From assembly GCA_026390735.1 (NCBI GenBank), contig JAPLFJ010000018.1, positions 1 to 56,547 on the forward strand: a stretch of 56,547 nucleotides of DNA. Direction: 5' to 3'. Below, piece by piece: positions 38,419 through 48,847 of this stretch. Each line of letters starts with the position of its first letter. Position 1 is the stretch's first letter. The notes beneath the pieces were generated by a model. It was given only the letters and a program-made list of their open reading frames with translations, made no database searches and was not told the DNA's origin. A program made the position numbers and the translations under genes. Origin of the DNA: Ignavibacteriota bacterium. Its GTDB lineage: Bacteria; Bacteroidota; Ignavibacteria; Tepidaquicellales; Tepidaquicellaceae.

Positions 38419-39551
38419 GCCCTGCTACGTAAAATTTTGTCAATAATTACTTTTACTATTCTCGGAGCAGTCTGACCGTCATACAGTTTCAGTTTACGTC
38501 TGTTCTTGGCATTACCGTTCAATATCTTTTTAATCTCATTTACAATATTTGGTCCGTTGCTTCCGCACAGTATATTGGAACCGTGTTTGATAGTAATCGG
38601 CCTTTCTGTATTCTCCCTCAGAGTTAAGCAGGGAATATTCAAATATGAAGTTTCTTCCTGAATACCGCCCGAATCTGTAATGACAAATTTTGAATTTACC
38701 GTAAGTGAAAGGAAATCTATGTATCCAATTGGTTCAGTGAGTATAAGATTCTTTACTTTATCAAGTTCACTGTACAGATTAAATTTCTCTATCATCTTTA
38801 TAGTTCTCGGATGAACAGGGAAAACTATATCAAAGTCCGGGTTAAGTTTATTAATATGCTTAAATATACCTAGTATATTCAGGAAGTTTGATTTTGAATC
38901 AACGTTGGACGGTCTGTGCAGGGTTACCAGTGCATAATTCTTTTGAGTTATACAAAGGTCTTTAAGTATTTTTGATTTCCTTGCTTTTGGTAAATAACCG
39001 ATTAATGAGTCAATCATAATATTGCCAACGAAGAATATTCTGCTGCTTTCGATACCGCTATTATGGAGATTAGTCATTCCGTCTTCTTCCGGAACGAATA
39101 AATAATCTGCGAGTGAGTCAGTAACGAGGCGGTTTATTTCTTCGGGCATATTCCTGTCGAAACTTCTGAGTCCGGCTTCGATATGTGCAACAGGAACAGG
39201 CTTACCGTTCTGCAGAATCTTTGCACAAACTATTGAAGCAGCAAGTGTAGAATTTATATCACCATATACCAATACCAGGTCAGGTTTTTCTTTGAGTACA
39301 ACTTTCTCGAATTTAACCATCATTTCTGCTGTCTGTTCTGCGTGAGAACCTGAACCTACTCCAAGATTTATGTGAGGTTTTGGCAAACCAAGTTGTTTGA
39401 AGAAAATTTCAGAAAGCTGTTTATCATAATGCTGTCCTGTATGTACAATTTTATGCAGGACTTTATTCTTGTGTTTGAGTAATTCCTTGTGCAGGGGAGC
39501 CATTTTCATAAAATTTGGCCTTGCACCGACAACGGAGATAATTTTCTTCAA
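38415..39551 (-). CDS. wecB: UDP-N-acetylglucosamine 2-epimerase (non-hydrolysing)
   Basis: A 378-residue cytosolic epimerase making UDP-ManNAc from UDP-GlcNAc, a precursor of surface polysaccharides. Seen: SVVGARPNFMKMAPL, HTGQHYD, VLVYGDINSTLAASI, VAHIEAGLRSFDRNMPEEINR, FPVHPRTI, and ITDSGGIQEE, all strictly family. It is the first gene of the minus-strand cluster that continues with nth, three GT9 genes and the DegT aminotransferase. Upstream is a 776-base repeat-filled gap. Confidence 0.93.
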   Translation of the reverse strand: MKKIISVVGARPNFMKMAPLHKELLKHKNKVLHKIVHTGQHYDKQLSEIFFKQLGLPKPHINLGVGSGSHAEQTAEMMVKFEKVVLKEKPDLVLVYGDINSTLAASIVCAKILQNGKPVPVAHIEAGLRSFDRNMPEEINRLVTDSLADYLFVPEEDGMTNLHNSGIESSRIFFVGNIMIDSLIGYLPKARKSKILKDLCITQKNYALVTLHRPSNVDSKSNFLNILGIFKHINKLNPDFDIVFPVHPRTIKMIEKFNLYSELDKVKNLILTEPIGYIDFLSLTVNSKFVITDSGGIQEETSYLNIPCLTLRENTERPITIKHGSNILCGSNGPNIVNEIKKILNGNAKNRRKLKLYDGQTAPRIVKVIIDKILRSRA

Positions 39552-40327
39552 TCTGTATTGTTAAATTTTAAATTTTGCAAATTTAGTTAAATTAGACTCT
39601 ATAATAAACGAAAAAACAAATCATAGAATTGGGGAGAGGATAAATAAGAGATTAGTGATTAAAGATTAAAGATAAAAGATTTAGAGATTGCAACACTGAG
39701 ACCACAGAGTAGAGCTTTAAACAGAGACCACAGAGAAAAGATTTTTTTAGGGTTAAAGATAAGATAAAAGATAGAGATCACAGAGAAGAGATTTTTAGGG
39801 TAAGAGATAAGCAAAAATACCGATGAATCGGAATTAGTAAAGTAAGAAACTTAAGAATGGAACGCGGATGACGCGGAAAGAACGGATTAGAAGAAGAGAT
39901 GGCACACTGATTTTAATGATGAAAAGCTGATTTGCACTGATACAAAATACTTAGGAATGGAACGCAGATTTACACTGATTGAACTGATTTTCACGGATTT
40001 TAAAGTATTGAATAATTAAAAGAGAAGAGATATCCGCGAATTACACTAATTATACGAATTACGCGAATTAGAGAAAGAAAAGAGATGAGAGATTGTAACA
40101 CAGAGAAGAGAATATTTAGGGTAAGAGATAAGATCAAAAATAGAGATCAAAGAGAAGAGATTATTCAGGGTGTAAGGGATAAAAAGACAGCGGAAGCATT
40201 AATATCGATGTAAGGGTTAAATATTATGAAATAGTCGACTTTTACACTCGAAAATGTGGTTTAAATTTTGTATATTTATAATCTATTCAGGAAAAATTCA
40301 TTTTATAAATAATAATTTTTAATCTTT
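39552..40327. repeat. Intergenic region of degenerate short-phrase repeats
   Basis: No gene is seen between divergent wecB and rocD. The middle (39640-40220) is made of recurring words: CACAGAGAAGAGATTTTTAGGG, AAGATAAAAGAT, GGCACACTGATTTT, AACGCGGATGACGCGGAA, TTACACTAATTATACGAATTACGCG. Many are shared with 1271-1769, 3415-3540 and 5740-6480. They form approximate, not exact, tandem repeats. The last 100 bases before rocD are AT-rich and probably hold its promoter. Confidence 0.75.
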
Positions 40328-41524
40328 ATGAACACAAAAGAATACATTGAAATAGAAGAGAAATTTGGCGCACATAATTACCATCCATTGGATGTCGTAA
40401 TTGAAAAAGGTGAAGGTGTCTGGGTATGGGATGTTGACGGGAATAAATATCTTGATTGTCTTGCTGCATATTCAGCGGTAAATCAGGGACATTGCCACCC
40501 AAGGATTATTAATGCGATGAAAGAACAGGCGGGAAAAGTAACTTTAACTTCACGTGCATTCAGGAATAACCAGCTTCCTTTACTTTGCAAAGAACTTTGC
40601 GAATTAACGGGGTATGAAATGGTATTACCGATGAATTCAGGTGCGGAAGCAGTTGAGACAGCTTTGAAGGCAGTAAGAAAATGGGGGTACACGATTAAGA
40701 AAGTCCCTGAGAATCAGGCAGAAATAATAGTCTGTACTAATAATTTTGCGGGAAGAACGATATCGATAGTCAGTTTTTCTACGGAAGAACAATACAAATC
40801 AGGTTTCGGTCCTTTAACACCCGGATATAAAGTTGTAAAATACGGCGATACAGAAGATTTTGAAAAAGCGATTACACCGAATACAGTAGCATTTATAGTT
40901 GAGCCAATACAGGGCGAAGGCGGAGTGATTGTTCCACCTGCAGGATATTTGAAGAAGACTTTTGATTTATGCAAGAAGAATAATATATTATTCGTTGCAG
41001 ACGAAATACAGTCAGGACTTGGAAGAAGCGGAAAAATGTTCGCTTATATGTATGATGATATAAAGCCTGATTTAGTAACGATAGGTAAGGCACTTTCCGG
41101 AGGATGTTATCCTGTATCAGCTGTCTTATCATCGAAAGAGATTCTCGGAGTATTCAAACCGGGAGACCACGGTTCAACGTTTGGCGGTAATCCACTCGGC
41201 AGTGCAGTTGCAAGAGAAAGTCTAAAAGTACTTGTTGAAGAGGGATTAATAGAGAAATCGTTTGAACTTGGCAATTATTTCAGGGATAAATTAAATGCAA
41301 TAGGTTCAAAACACGTAAAGGAAATCCGCGGTAAAGGATTGTTTATCGGTGTAGAATTAAAGCCTGAAGCAGGCGGTGCAAGAAAGTATTGTGAAGGGTT
41401 AAAGAATCTTGGTGTATTATGTAAAGAGACGCATGAAAACGTAATCAGGTTTGCTCCTCCTCTTGTGATAAAGAAGGAAGAAATAGACTGGGCAGTAGAG
41501 CAGGTAAAGAAAGTATTATCATAA
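40328..41524 (+). CDS. rocD: Ornithine aminotransferase
   Basis: A 398-residue class III PLP aminotransferase converting ornithine and 2-oxoglutarate to glutamate semialdehyde and glutamate. N-terminal YIEIEEKFGAHNYHPLDVV and VWDVDGNKYLDCLAAYSAVNQGHCHP are typical of ornithine rather than acetylornithine aminotransferases. EPIQGEGG (192-199), DEIQSGLGRSGK (225-236), and Schiff-base K254 in TIGKALSGG complete the site. It stands alone between a repeat region and the rplM promoter. Confidence 0.93.
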   Translation: MNTKEYIEIEEKFGAHNYHPLDVVIEKGEGVWVWDVDGNKYLDCLAAYSAVNQGHCHPRIINAMKEQAGKVTLTSRAFRNNQLPLLCKELCELTGYEMVLPMNSGAEAVETALKAVRKWGYTIKKVPENQAEIIVCTNNFAGRTISIVSFSTEEQYKSGFGPLTPGYKVVKYGDTEDFEKAITPNTVAFIVEPIQGEGGVIVPPAGYLKKTFDLCKKNNILFVADEIQSGLGRSGKMFAYMYDDIKPDLVTIGKALSGGCYPVSAVLSSKEILGVFKPGDHGSTFGGNPLGSAVARESLKVLVEEGLIEKSFELGNYFRDKLNAIGSKHVKEIRGKGLFIGVELKPEAGGARKYCEGLKNLGVLCKETHENVIRFAPPLVIKKEEIDWAVEQVKKVLS

Positions 41525-41614
41525 ATACAGTATATTCAGATAATAAACAGACACAGGCAGGAGTATGAAATACACTGCTTGAATTTTAAAATATAAATAT
41601 CATTACAGTTTACA

Positions 41615-41645
41615 TTGACAATAAATTATAATAATGTTAAATTGT
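41615..41645 (+). promoter_or_regulatory. Promoter of rplM-rpsI
   Basis: TTGACA (41615-41620), 17 bases, then TAAATT (41638-41643). Read the Bacteroidota way this is TTG-N20-TAAATTGT. The rplM ATG is about 20 bases downstream of the -10 element. Confidence 0.6.
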
Positions 41646-41664
41646 ATGTTTTAATGAATAAGAG

Positions 41665-42123
41665 ATGAAAGAATCGATAAAAAGATCAGTTAGAATTACA
41701 AAATATGCCACAAGGGATGAAAACCCTAATAACTGGTATGTTGTTGATGCCGATGGAAAAGTCCTCGGTCGTCTTGCAAGCGAAGTTGCAAAAAGAATAA
41801 GAGGTAAGTATAATCCTCACTACACACCAAACGCCGATTTAGGTGACTGGATTGTTGTTATTAATGCCGAGAAGGTAAGAGTAACAGGAAAAAGAGCTGA
41901 GTTAAAGGATTATAAAACCCACACAAGATATCCGGGCGGACAGAGAATCAAATCTTACAAAGAGATGATAACAGAAACTCCCGAAAGAGTTGTTGAGTTA
42001 GCAGTAAAAAGAATGTTGCCAAAGACAAAACTGGGAGCAACATTAATATCTAAATTAAAAGTATACAAAGGTTCAACACATCCACACGATGCTCAGAAAC
42101 CGGTTGTATTAAACATTTTATAA
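41665..42123 (+). CDS. rplM: 50S ribosomal protein L13
   Basis: A 152-residue L13. WYVVDADGKVLGRLASEVAKRIRGK, YTPNADLGDWIVVINAEKVRVTGKR and ELAVKRMLPKTKLG are the family blocks. It is a few residues longer at the N-terminus than E. coli L13 (142). It pairs with rpsI as in most bacteria. Confidence 0.97.
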   Translation: MKESIKRSVRITKYATRDENPNNWYVVDADGKVLGRLASEVAKRIRGKYNPHYTPNADLGDWIVVINAEKVRVTGKRAELKDYKTHTRYPGGQRIKSYKEMITETPERVVELAVKRMLPKTKLGATLISKLKVYKGSTHPHDAQKPVVLNIL

Positions 42124-42147
42124 GAATTTGAAAATTTAATTTTTTTG

Positions 42148-42540
42148 ATGGCTACAAGTACATTAATAACAGTCGGTAGAAGAAAAACAGCAGTTGCCAG
42201 GGTTCAGTTAATCTCGGGTAATGGTGTTGTTACTATCAACGGAAAGAGCGCAATAAATTTCCTGAAAAAGGAAGAGCACTTGAAGAACATAATGCAGCCT
42301 TTTGCAGTAACAGCAACAGAGGGCACATACGATGTTAGGATTAACGTCAATGGCGGCGGATTCAGAGGTCAGATTGATGCGATTAAATTAGGGATTGCAA
42401 GATCTCTGGTTGAGATTAACGAAGAGCTTAAACCACCTTTAAGAAAGAGTGGATTTATGACAAGAGATCCGAGAATGGTTGAAAGAAAGAAATACGGAAG
42501 ACCAAAAGCAAGAAAGAGATTCCAGTTCTCGAAGAGATAA
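42148..42540 (+). CDS. rpsI: 30S ribosomal protein S9
   Basis: A 130-residue S9 starting at the ATG at 42148; the open frame also contains a TTG one codon earlier, which I do not use. TVGRRKTAVARVQLISGNG opens it, GGGFRGQIDAIKLGIARSL is central, and the basic tail ends RPKARKRFQFSKR, whose last arginine contacts P-site tRNA. It follows rplM by 24 bases. Confidence 0.97.
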   Translation: MATSTLITVGRRKTAVARVQLISGNGVVTINGKSAINFLKKEEHLKNIMQPFAVTATEGTYDVRINVNGGGFRGQIDAIKLGIARSLVEINEELKPPLRKSGFMTRDPRMVERKKYGRPKARKRFQFSKR

Positions 42541-42653
42541 CAGAATAAAGATTTTTTATAAACTAATTAAAAAAACATATTCTCTGATTTCGATACACCT
42601 GTGTTCCGCTTGCGGAATGTGTGGAGAAAAATGATGGGGATAGAAGATTAACA

Positions 42654-42726
42654 AAAGCCAACTTAAAAACCCCTTTTCGGGGCACACCTATATAGCGTAA
42701 TGCTAATCTGTGAATGTACTGGCTTT
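42654..42726 (+). promoter_or_regulatory. Possible structured leader of the rpsB mRNA
   Basis: Between rpsI and rpsB, AAAGCCA (42654-42660) pairs with TGGCTTT (42720-42726), enclosing a 59-nt region with an inner hairpin CCCC-TTTT-GGGG-like (near 42670-42682). A further hairpin, TTCCGC/GCGGAA, lies at 42604-42617. The closing stem ends 20 bases before the rpsB ATG, just ahead of a strong Shine-Dalgarno (AGGAGA). Ribosomal S2 leaders that mediate autoregulation are known in other bacteria; equivalence is inference. Confidence 0.4.
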
Positions 42727-42746
42727 AGTAATAGGAGATAAATAAT

Positions 42747-43490
42747 ATGTCAAGAGTACAAATCGAAGATTTGTTGTTAGCAGGTTCACATTTCGGTCAC
42801 TTAACCAGAAGATGGAACCCAAAGATGAGAAAATACATCTTTATGGAAAGAAACGGGATTCACATCATTGATTTAAAGAAAACAGCAAACTTAATCGATG
42901 AAGCATGTAATGCAGTTTCTAAAATTGCCACAGAAGGAAAGAAAATCCTTTTTGTCGGAACAAAAAAACAAGCCAAAGCAATCATCAAAGAACAGGCAGT
43001 AAGATGCGATTCATTCTACGTTTCAGAAAGATGGCTCGGCGGTATGTTAACCAATTTCAACACAGTAAGAAAGAGCATCAAAAAGCTTACTACTTTGCAG
43101 AAGATGGAAAACGACGGAACGATTGAAAAATTCGTGAAGAAAGAAAGACTGATAATGATGCGTGATAAAGAGAAACTTGAAAAAGTACTTAACGGTATTT
43201 CCACGATGACAAAACTCCCGGGTGCACTTTTCCTGGTTGATATTAAGAAAGAACACATTGCAATCGACGAAGCAAGGAAACTTAACATTCCTATCTATGC
43301 AATAGTTGATACAAACTGTGACCCTGAAGTTATTGATTATCCGATTCCTGCAAACGATGACGCAGTAAAGTCGATTGAAATAATAACAAGAGCATTTGCC
43401 GAAGCAGTAATTGAAGGCAATCAGTATGCAAAGCAAAGAAGAGAAGACGAGACAGAAGAGATGAAAGAGAAAATGGAAGCCAACAAATAA
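42747..43490 (+). CDS. rpsB: 30S ribosomal protein S2
   Basis: A 247-residue S2. [60 protein letters not shown] and [11 protein letters not shown] are the family blocks. The C-terminal 20 residues are highly charged. It has one of the few strong Shine-Dalgarno sequences of the window and a possible structured leader. It heads the rpsB-tsf-pyrH-frr operon. Confidence 0.97.
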   Translation: MSRVQIEDLLLAGSHFGHLTRRWNPKMRKYIFMERNGIHIIDLKKTANLIDEACNAVSKIATEGKKILFVGTKKQAKAIIKEQAVRCDSFYVSERWLGGMLTNFNTVRKSIKKLTTLQKMENDGTIEKFVKKERLIMMRDKEKLEKVLNGISTMTKLPGALFLVDIKKEHIAIDEARKLNIPIYAIVDTNCDPEVIDYPIPANDDAVKSIEIITRAFAEAVIEGNQYAKQRREDETEEMKEKMEANK

Positions 43491-43524
43491 AACTACACAG
43501 AAAAATTTAAAGATTATAATAAAA

Positions 43525-44376
43525 ATGGCAGTAACAATAGAATTAATAAAAGACTTAAGAGAAAAATCCGGAGCCGGTATGGCAGACTGCAAGAAGGCTC
43601 TTGAAGAAACCAATGGAGATATTCCAAAGGCTATTGAATACCTTAGAAAAAAAGGTGCGGCTATGGCAACAAAGAGAGCTGACAAGATTGCAAAAGAAGG
43701 TGCCGTAAAATCAAGCATCAGCGAAGATAAATCAAAAGGTGTAATAGTGGAAATTAACTGTGAGACTGACTTTGTAGCAAAAGGCGACGGATTCCAGAAT
43801 TTCACACAGAACATTGCCAACATTGCACTTGCGAACGATGTAAACGATGCAGCACATTTACTTGGAGTAAAAGGTGCAGATGGTTTAACAGTACAGGAAA
43901 TAATAGACGGTATGATGGGAAGTGTCGGAGAGAAGATTGAATTAAGAAGAGTAAGACTTATTAAAGTAGACGGTGGTTTTGTATCAACTTACATTCACTT
44001 TGGAAGTAAAGTCGGTGCAATAGTCGGTTTAAAAGGTAAGTTTGCAGAAGAAGCGAATGACATAGGCCAGAAGATTGCAATGCAGGTTGTTGCAATGACT
44101 CCTATAAATGTGAGAAGAGATGAAGTTTCGGCAGACGTTATTGAGAAGGAACTTGAAATATTCCAGACACAGGCACGCAACGAAAAGAAACCTGAGAACA
44201 TAATAGAGAAAATTACGATGAACAGACTTGAGAAATTCTTCCAGGAAAACTGTTTACTTGAGCAGGAATACATTCAGGATTCAAGCAAGAACATCGGTGA
44301 TTTAGTAAAGGAATACGCAAAGAAAACAGGTGACGAATTTGACGTCACGGAAATGGCAAGATTCCAGTTAGGATAA
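43525..44376 (+). CDS. tsf: Translation elongation factor Ts
   Basis: A 283-residue EF-Ts, the nucleotide exchange factor of EF-Tu. N-terminal LIKDLREKSGAGMADCKKALEE with the UBA-like fold, then VEINCETDFVAKGDGF, which contacts EF-Tu. Residues about 55-200 form the core and about 210-265 the coiled region. The conserved rpsB-tsf order holds, with a 34-base gap. Confidence 0.97.
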   Translation: MAVTIELIKDLREKSGAGMADCKKALEETNGDIPKAIEYLRKKGAAMATKRADKIAKEGAVKSSISEDKSKGVIVEINCETDFVAKGDGFQNFTQNIANIALANDVNDAAHLLGVKGADGLTVQEIIDGMMGSVGEKIELRRVRLIKVDGGFVSTYIHFGSKVGAIVGLKGKFAEEANDIGQKIAMQVVAMTPINVRRDEVSADVIEKELEIFQTQARNEKKPENIIEKITMNRLEKFFQENCLLEQEYIQDSSKNIGDLVKEYAKKTGDEFDVTEMARFQLG

Positions 44377-44388
44377 TAATTAAATTAA

Positions 44389-45105
<717 letters not shown>

Positions 45106-45122
45106 TTAAATAATTATAAGTT

Positions 45123-45680
45123 ATGATTAAAGATATTTTAAAAGTTACAAAAGACAGAATGTTAAAAGCAGTTGACCATTTAACTGCTGAATTCATAAAA
45201 GTCAGAACAGGCAAAGCATCTATAGGACTTTTGGAGGGTGTCAAAGTAGATTATTACGGAACACCGACTCCAATTAATCAGGTAGGAAATCTGAATACAC
45301 CTGATTTTCATACAATCACGGTTCAGCCATGGGATAAGACAGTCATCCCTATCATAGAAAAAGCAATACTGAACGCTAACCTTGGATTAAATCCTTCGAG
45401 TGACGGAACATTGATAAGAATTCCTATTCCACCACTTAACGAAGAAAGAAGAAAAGAACTCGTAAAGCATACGAAGAAGTTAGCCGAAGAAGCAAAGGTA
45501 TCGGTTAGGAATATAAGACGTGATGAAATAGAAAAACTGAAGAAAATTGAGAAGGAAGATCACATTTCCGAGGATGACCGTAAACACGGAGAAACTGAAA
45601 TCCAGAAGCTTACGGACCAGTACATTAAAGAAGTAGATGCATTAGTACAGAAGAAAGAAAAAGAAATAATGGAAGTTTAA
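45123..45680 (+). CDS. frr: Ribosome recycling factor
   Basis: A 185-residue RRF that, with EF-G, splits post-termination ribosomes. LTAEFIKVRTGKAS, VDYYGTPTPINQVGN, IRIPIPPLNEERRKELVK and VSVRNIRRDEIEKLKK are complete family motifs. It is the fourth gene of the rpsB operon. Confidence 0.97.
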   Translation: MIKDILKVTKDRMLKAVDHLTAEFIKVRTGKASIGLLEGVKVDYYGTPTPINQVGNLNTPDFHTITVQPWDKTVIPIIEKAILNANLGLNPSSDGTLIRIPIPPLNEERRKELVKHTKKLAEEAKVSVRNIRRDEIEKLKKIEKEDHISEDDRKHGETEIQKLTDQYIKEVDALVQKKEKEIMEV

Positions 45681-45695
45681 TCAACTTCCCAGGTT

Positions 45696-46973
45696 ATGGT
45701 AAAGATATGGTTTTTAGTCTATAATATACTTTTTCTGCCTTTGATTTGGGTTGGGTTCAGATTGTTATCTTTATTTAATCCAAAAATAAGAGAAGGATTC
45801 AAAGGCAGGAAAAAGATTTTCAGTGATATTAAAGGCTGGAACCTTGACGACAGCAAAAGCAAGATTATTTTTCACTCATCCTCTTTAGGGGAATACCAGC
45901 AGGCAATTCCAATCATTACAGAACTCCGGAAAAAGAACTATCAGATTATTACTACGTTCTTTTCACCTTCGGGATACAAAAATTCAAAGACACTTTTATC
46001 GGACATTAAGAAGACTTACTTACCTTTTGATTCATACCCAAACGTCAAAAAGTTCTTTGACGTATTAAAGCCTGAAATGGTTATATTAATGAGGTATGAT
46101 TTATGGTTTAACTTTTTATACTATGCTCAGAAAACGGGAGTTAAGATAATCATTGCAAACGCTAGGTATGACGAGAATGACATATTCTGGAAGGTTCCTT
46201 TTGTGAAGTCGATAAAGAAGGCAATGTACGGAATGGTTGATAAAATGTTTGCGATAGATGAATCTGATTACAGTAATTATCTGAAGCTTATGGACGGATA
46301 CAAGACGCAGGTGATAAAAGCAGGAGATTCCAAGTTTGAAAGAGTTTTTGAAGCTTCGAAATCGATTAAAAAGGAAGAAGTAATAAACCCGCGAATAATT
46401 GAAGGGAAGAAGGTTTTTGTGGTCGGCAGTTCCTGGAAAGATGACGAAGATATAATCCTTCCTGTGTTGAGTAAGGTATTAAAATACAATGAAAACATAT
46501 TTACTTTCCTTGTCCCGCACGAGCCCAAAGATACCAAGATTGAGGCTATTGAAGAAAACCTGAAGAATGAATATCCGAACCTGAAGTCTATCAGATTATC
46601 AGACATAGAAAATTATTCTAACGAGAATTTTGTTATAGTTGACAGTATAGGTAAATTAATGAGTTTATACTCGATTGCATATCTGGCTTATGTCGGAGGT
46701 GGATTACGAACGGGATTGCATAATGTTTTAGAACCTGCAATATTTAACATACCTGTTTTCTTTGCCAACGAAGTGAAGAATTCAGATGAGGACGAAATAC
46801 TGGTTGAAAAAGGATGCGGCATACTGGTAAGCACAAGAAATCAGTTTTACAGGGATTTGAGAAGAATATTAAGTGATGAAAAATATTACAGAGAATCCAG
46901 CGAAGGGTGTAAATATGTATTTGACGAGACTTTAGGCACAACTAAAAAAATTATAGAAAATATCATAAACTAA
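45696..46973 (+). CDS. waaA: 3-deoxy-D-manno-octulosonic acid (Kdo) transferase
   Basis: A 425-residue GT30 enzyme transferring Kdo from CMP-Kdo to lipid A precursor on the cytoplasmic side of the inner membrane. An N-terminal hydrophobic anchor (about 4-25), then FHSSSLGEYQQAIPII, with the catalytic glutamate region usually written ASVGE, YLPFDSYPNVKKFF, VGSSWKDDEDIILPV and AYVGGGLRTGLHNVLEPA. It shows that the organism makes Kdo-containing LPS. It follows frr by 15 bases. Confidence 0.92.
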   Translation: MVKIWFLVYNILFLPLIWVGFRLLSLFNPKIREGFKGRKKIFSDIKGWNLDDSKSKIIFHSSSLGEYQQAIPIITELRKKNYQIITTFFSPSGYKNSKTLLSDIKKTYLPFDSYPNVKKFFDVLKPEMVILMRYDLWFNFLYYAQKTGVKIIIANARYDENDIFWKVPFVKSIKKAMYGMVDKMFAIDESDYSNYLKLMDGYKTQVIKAGDSKFERVFEASKSIKKEEVINPRIIEGKKVFVVGSSWKDDEDIILPVLSKVLKYNENIFTFLVPHEPKDTKIEAIEENLKNEYPNLKSIRLSDIENYSNENFVIVDSIGKLMSLYSIAYLAYVGGGLRTGLHNVLEPAIFNIPVFFANEVKNSDEDEILVEKGCGILVSTRNQFYRDLRRILSDEKYYRESSEGCKYVFDETLGTTKKIIENIIN

Positions 46974-46974
46974 T

Positions 46975-47559
46975 ATGTTTGAAAGAAAAAGTTTCATAAC
47001 GGAATCTCTGAAACAAAGTTCTGAGATTAAATTAAAAGTTCTGGATACCTGCTTTGATGATATACTGAAAGCGGCTGATATAGTACTGGATTGTGTAAGG
47101 AGCGGAAACAAACTTATGCTTTGCGGTAACGGAGGAAGTGCTGCCGATTCACAGCATCTTGCTACAGAGTTTATGATAAGATTATCGCACGATATTAACA
47201 GGAAGGCGATACCGGCGATTGCACTTTCGACAGATTCGTCTAATCTGACTGCTGGCGGCAACGACATAGGTTTTGATAATATATTCGCAAGGAATATTGA
47301 GGGGATAGGCAGGAAAGGTGATGTACTGATTGGGATTTCGACCAGCGGTAATTCAAAGAACATAATTAAAGCAGTCCAGACAGCAAAATCAATAGGCGCA
47401 AAGACAATATGTTTTTTAGGCAGCGGAGGTGGCAAATTAAAGGATGAATGTGATTTGCCAATCGTAGTGCCATCGGATAATGTACAGAGAATACAGGAAT
47501 CGCATATAACCATAGGTCATATACTCTGCGAGATAACAGAGAGAGAACTATACGGATAG
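46975..47559 (+). CDS. gmhA: Phosphoheptose isomerase (SIS domain)
   Basis: A 194-residue SIS-domain isomerase making D-glycero-D-manno-heptose 7-phosphate from sedoheptulose 7-phosphate, first step to ADP-heptose. MLCGNGGSAADSQHLATEF carries the catalytic glutamate, DSSNLTAGGND and GISTSGNSKNI bind phosphate, and the late HITIGHILCE the catalytic histidine. It starts one base after waaA, so Kdo and heptose steps are co-expressed. Confidence 0.93.
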   Translation: MFERKSFITESLKQSSEIKLKVLDTCFDDILKAADIVLDCVRSGNKLMLCGNGGSAADSQHLATEFMIRLSHDINRKAIPAIALSTDSSNLTAGGNDIGFDNIFARNIEGIGRKGDVLIGISTSGNSKNIIKAVQTAKSIGAKTICFLGSGGGKLKDECDLPIVVPSDNVQRIQESHITIGHILCEITERELYG

Positions 47560-47575
47560 AAATATTCACTCAAAG

Positions 47576-48847
47576 ATGAAATTCACAAGTTACGCAAAAT
47601 GTGTTGACTATTTATTCTTACTCGAGAGAGTCGGGATAAAATATGATTTAAATAATATAAAGAAACTCACCGGATTATCAGACAATCCTCATAAGAAATT
47701 CAAGTCCATCCATATAGCAGGAACAAACGGTAAAGGTTCAACTGCTTCCATTGTAGCATCAGTCCTGAAAGAAAGCAAATACAAAGTTGGATTGTACACT
47801 TCTCCTCACATAAAAGACTTCAGGGAGAGAATCAGGATTAACGGAAAGACAATTCCGAAAGATTACGTAATCGATTATACGAACAGGTTGTATAAAGATA
47901 TTGAGAGAATAAAACCGAGTTTCTTTGAAGTAACGACTGCTATGGCATTTAAATACTTTGCAGACAATAAAGTTGATTTCGCGGTGATTGAATGCGGACT
48001 TGGCGGAAGGCTTGATTCAACTAACATACTGCAGCCTGTTGTCTCAGTAATAACAAGTATCTCAATAGACCATACCGAATATTTGGGGAATACGATAAAG
48101 AGCATTACTTATGAAAAAGCAGGAATTATAAAGAGGCATATACCGTGTGTTACAGGTAATTTAACAGATTACCAGTTAAACATTATAAAGAAAGTATGCA
48201 GGGACAGGAAGTCTGAATTAATTGACTCGAAAGCAATAACTCTGAAGAGCAGATTTATTCACGGTTCAGGATATGAAATATCTTTCTTAGGTGAAAAACT
48301 GATACTGCCTTTATACGGTAAGTACCAATTGAATAACTTAAAGACTGCATTTGCCGTATTGTTTTACTTAATAGGTGAAAACAAAGCGGAAACCGGATTA
48401 TCTGAAATTAAAAGCGGATTGGCTAAAATAGAAGTTAATACAGGGTATAAATACAGATTACAGAAAATATCCGACAATCCACAGATAGTACTTGATGTAT
48501 CACACAATGCAGACGGCCTCAGAAAGTTAAAGGAAAGTATAAAACTTTTCAGGTACAGGAAGCTGATTATAATTTTCGGAATGATGTTTGATAAGGAAAT
48601 AGGTAAATGCATAAATGAATTGGAAAAATTAAATGGATTTATGATATTTACAAAGCCTGATTATAAAAGAGCTGGAAAGCCGGAAGATTTTGCTGCTCAT
48701 TTATCAAACCGGAAGAGTTTTGTTATTAAGGAGAACGTACAGGATTCATACAAACACGCAAAAGCAATCTCAAAGAAAGACGACTTAATACTTGTAACAG
48801 GTTCATTTTTCATGGTAAGTGATTTTTTAAAATTTTATAAACGATAA
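47576..48847 (+). CDS. folC: Folylpolyglutamate synthase / dihydrofolate synthase
   Basis: A 423-residue Mur-ligase-type enzyme adding glutamate to folates. IAGTNGKGSTASIVAS is the P-loop, YTSPHIKDFRERIRING the substrate loop, IECGLGGRLDSTN the second metal region, and SIDHTEYLGNTIKSITYEKAGIIK the carbamylated-lysine stretch. Bifunctionality with dihydropteroate is likely but not proven. The stop overlaps the next ATG by one base. Confidence 0.93.
   Translation: MKFTSYAKCVDYLFLLERVGIKYDLNNIKKLTGLSDNPHKKFKSIHIAGTNGKGSTASIVASVLKESKYKVGLYTSPHIKDFRERIRINGKTIPKDYVIDYTNRLYKDIERIKPSFFEVTTAMAFKYFADNKVDFAVIECGLGGRLDSTNILQPVVSVITSISIDHTEYLGNTIKSITYEKAGIIKRHIPCVTGNLTDYQLNIIKKVCRDRKSELIDSKAITLKSRFIHGSGYEISFLGEKLILPLYGKYQLNNLKTAFAVLFYLIGENKAETGLSEIKSGLAKIEVNTGYKYRLQKISDNPQIVLDVSHNADGLRKLKESIKLFRYRKLIIIFGMMFDKEIGKCINELEKLNGFMIFTKPDYKRAGKPEDFAAHLSNRKSFVIKENVQDSYKHAKAISKKDDLILVTGSFFMVSDFLKFYKR

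Noticed and set aside
39640-40220. Repeat block as a CRISPR array
   Set aside because: The repeats are irregular in length, spacing and sequence, with no constant repeat and unique spacers, and no cas genes are nearby.
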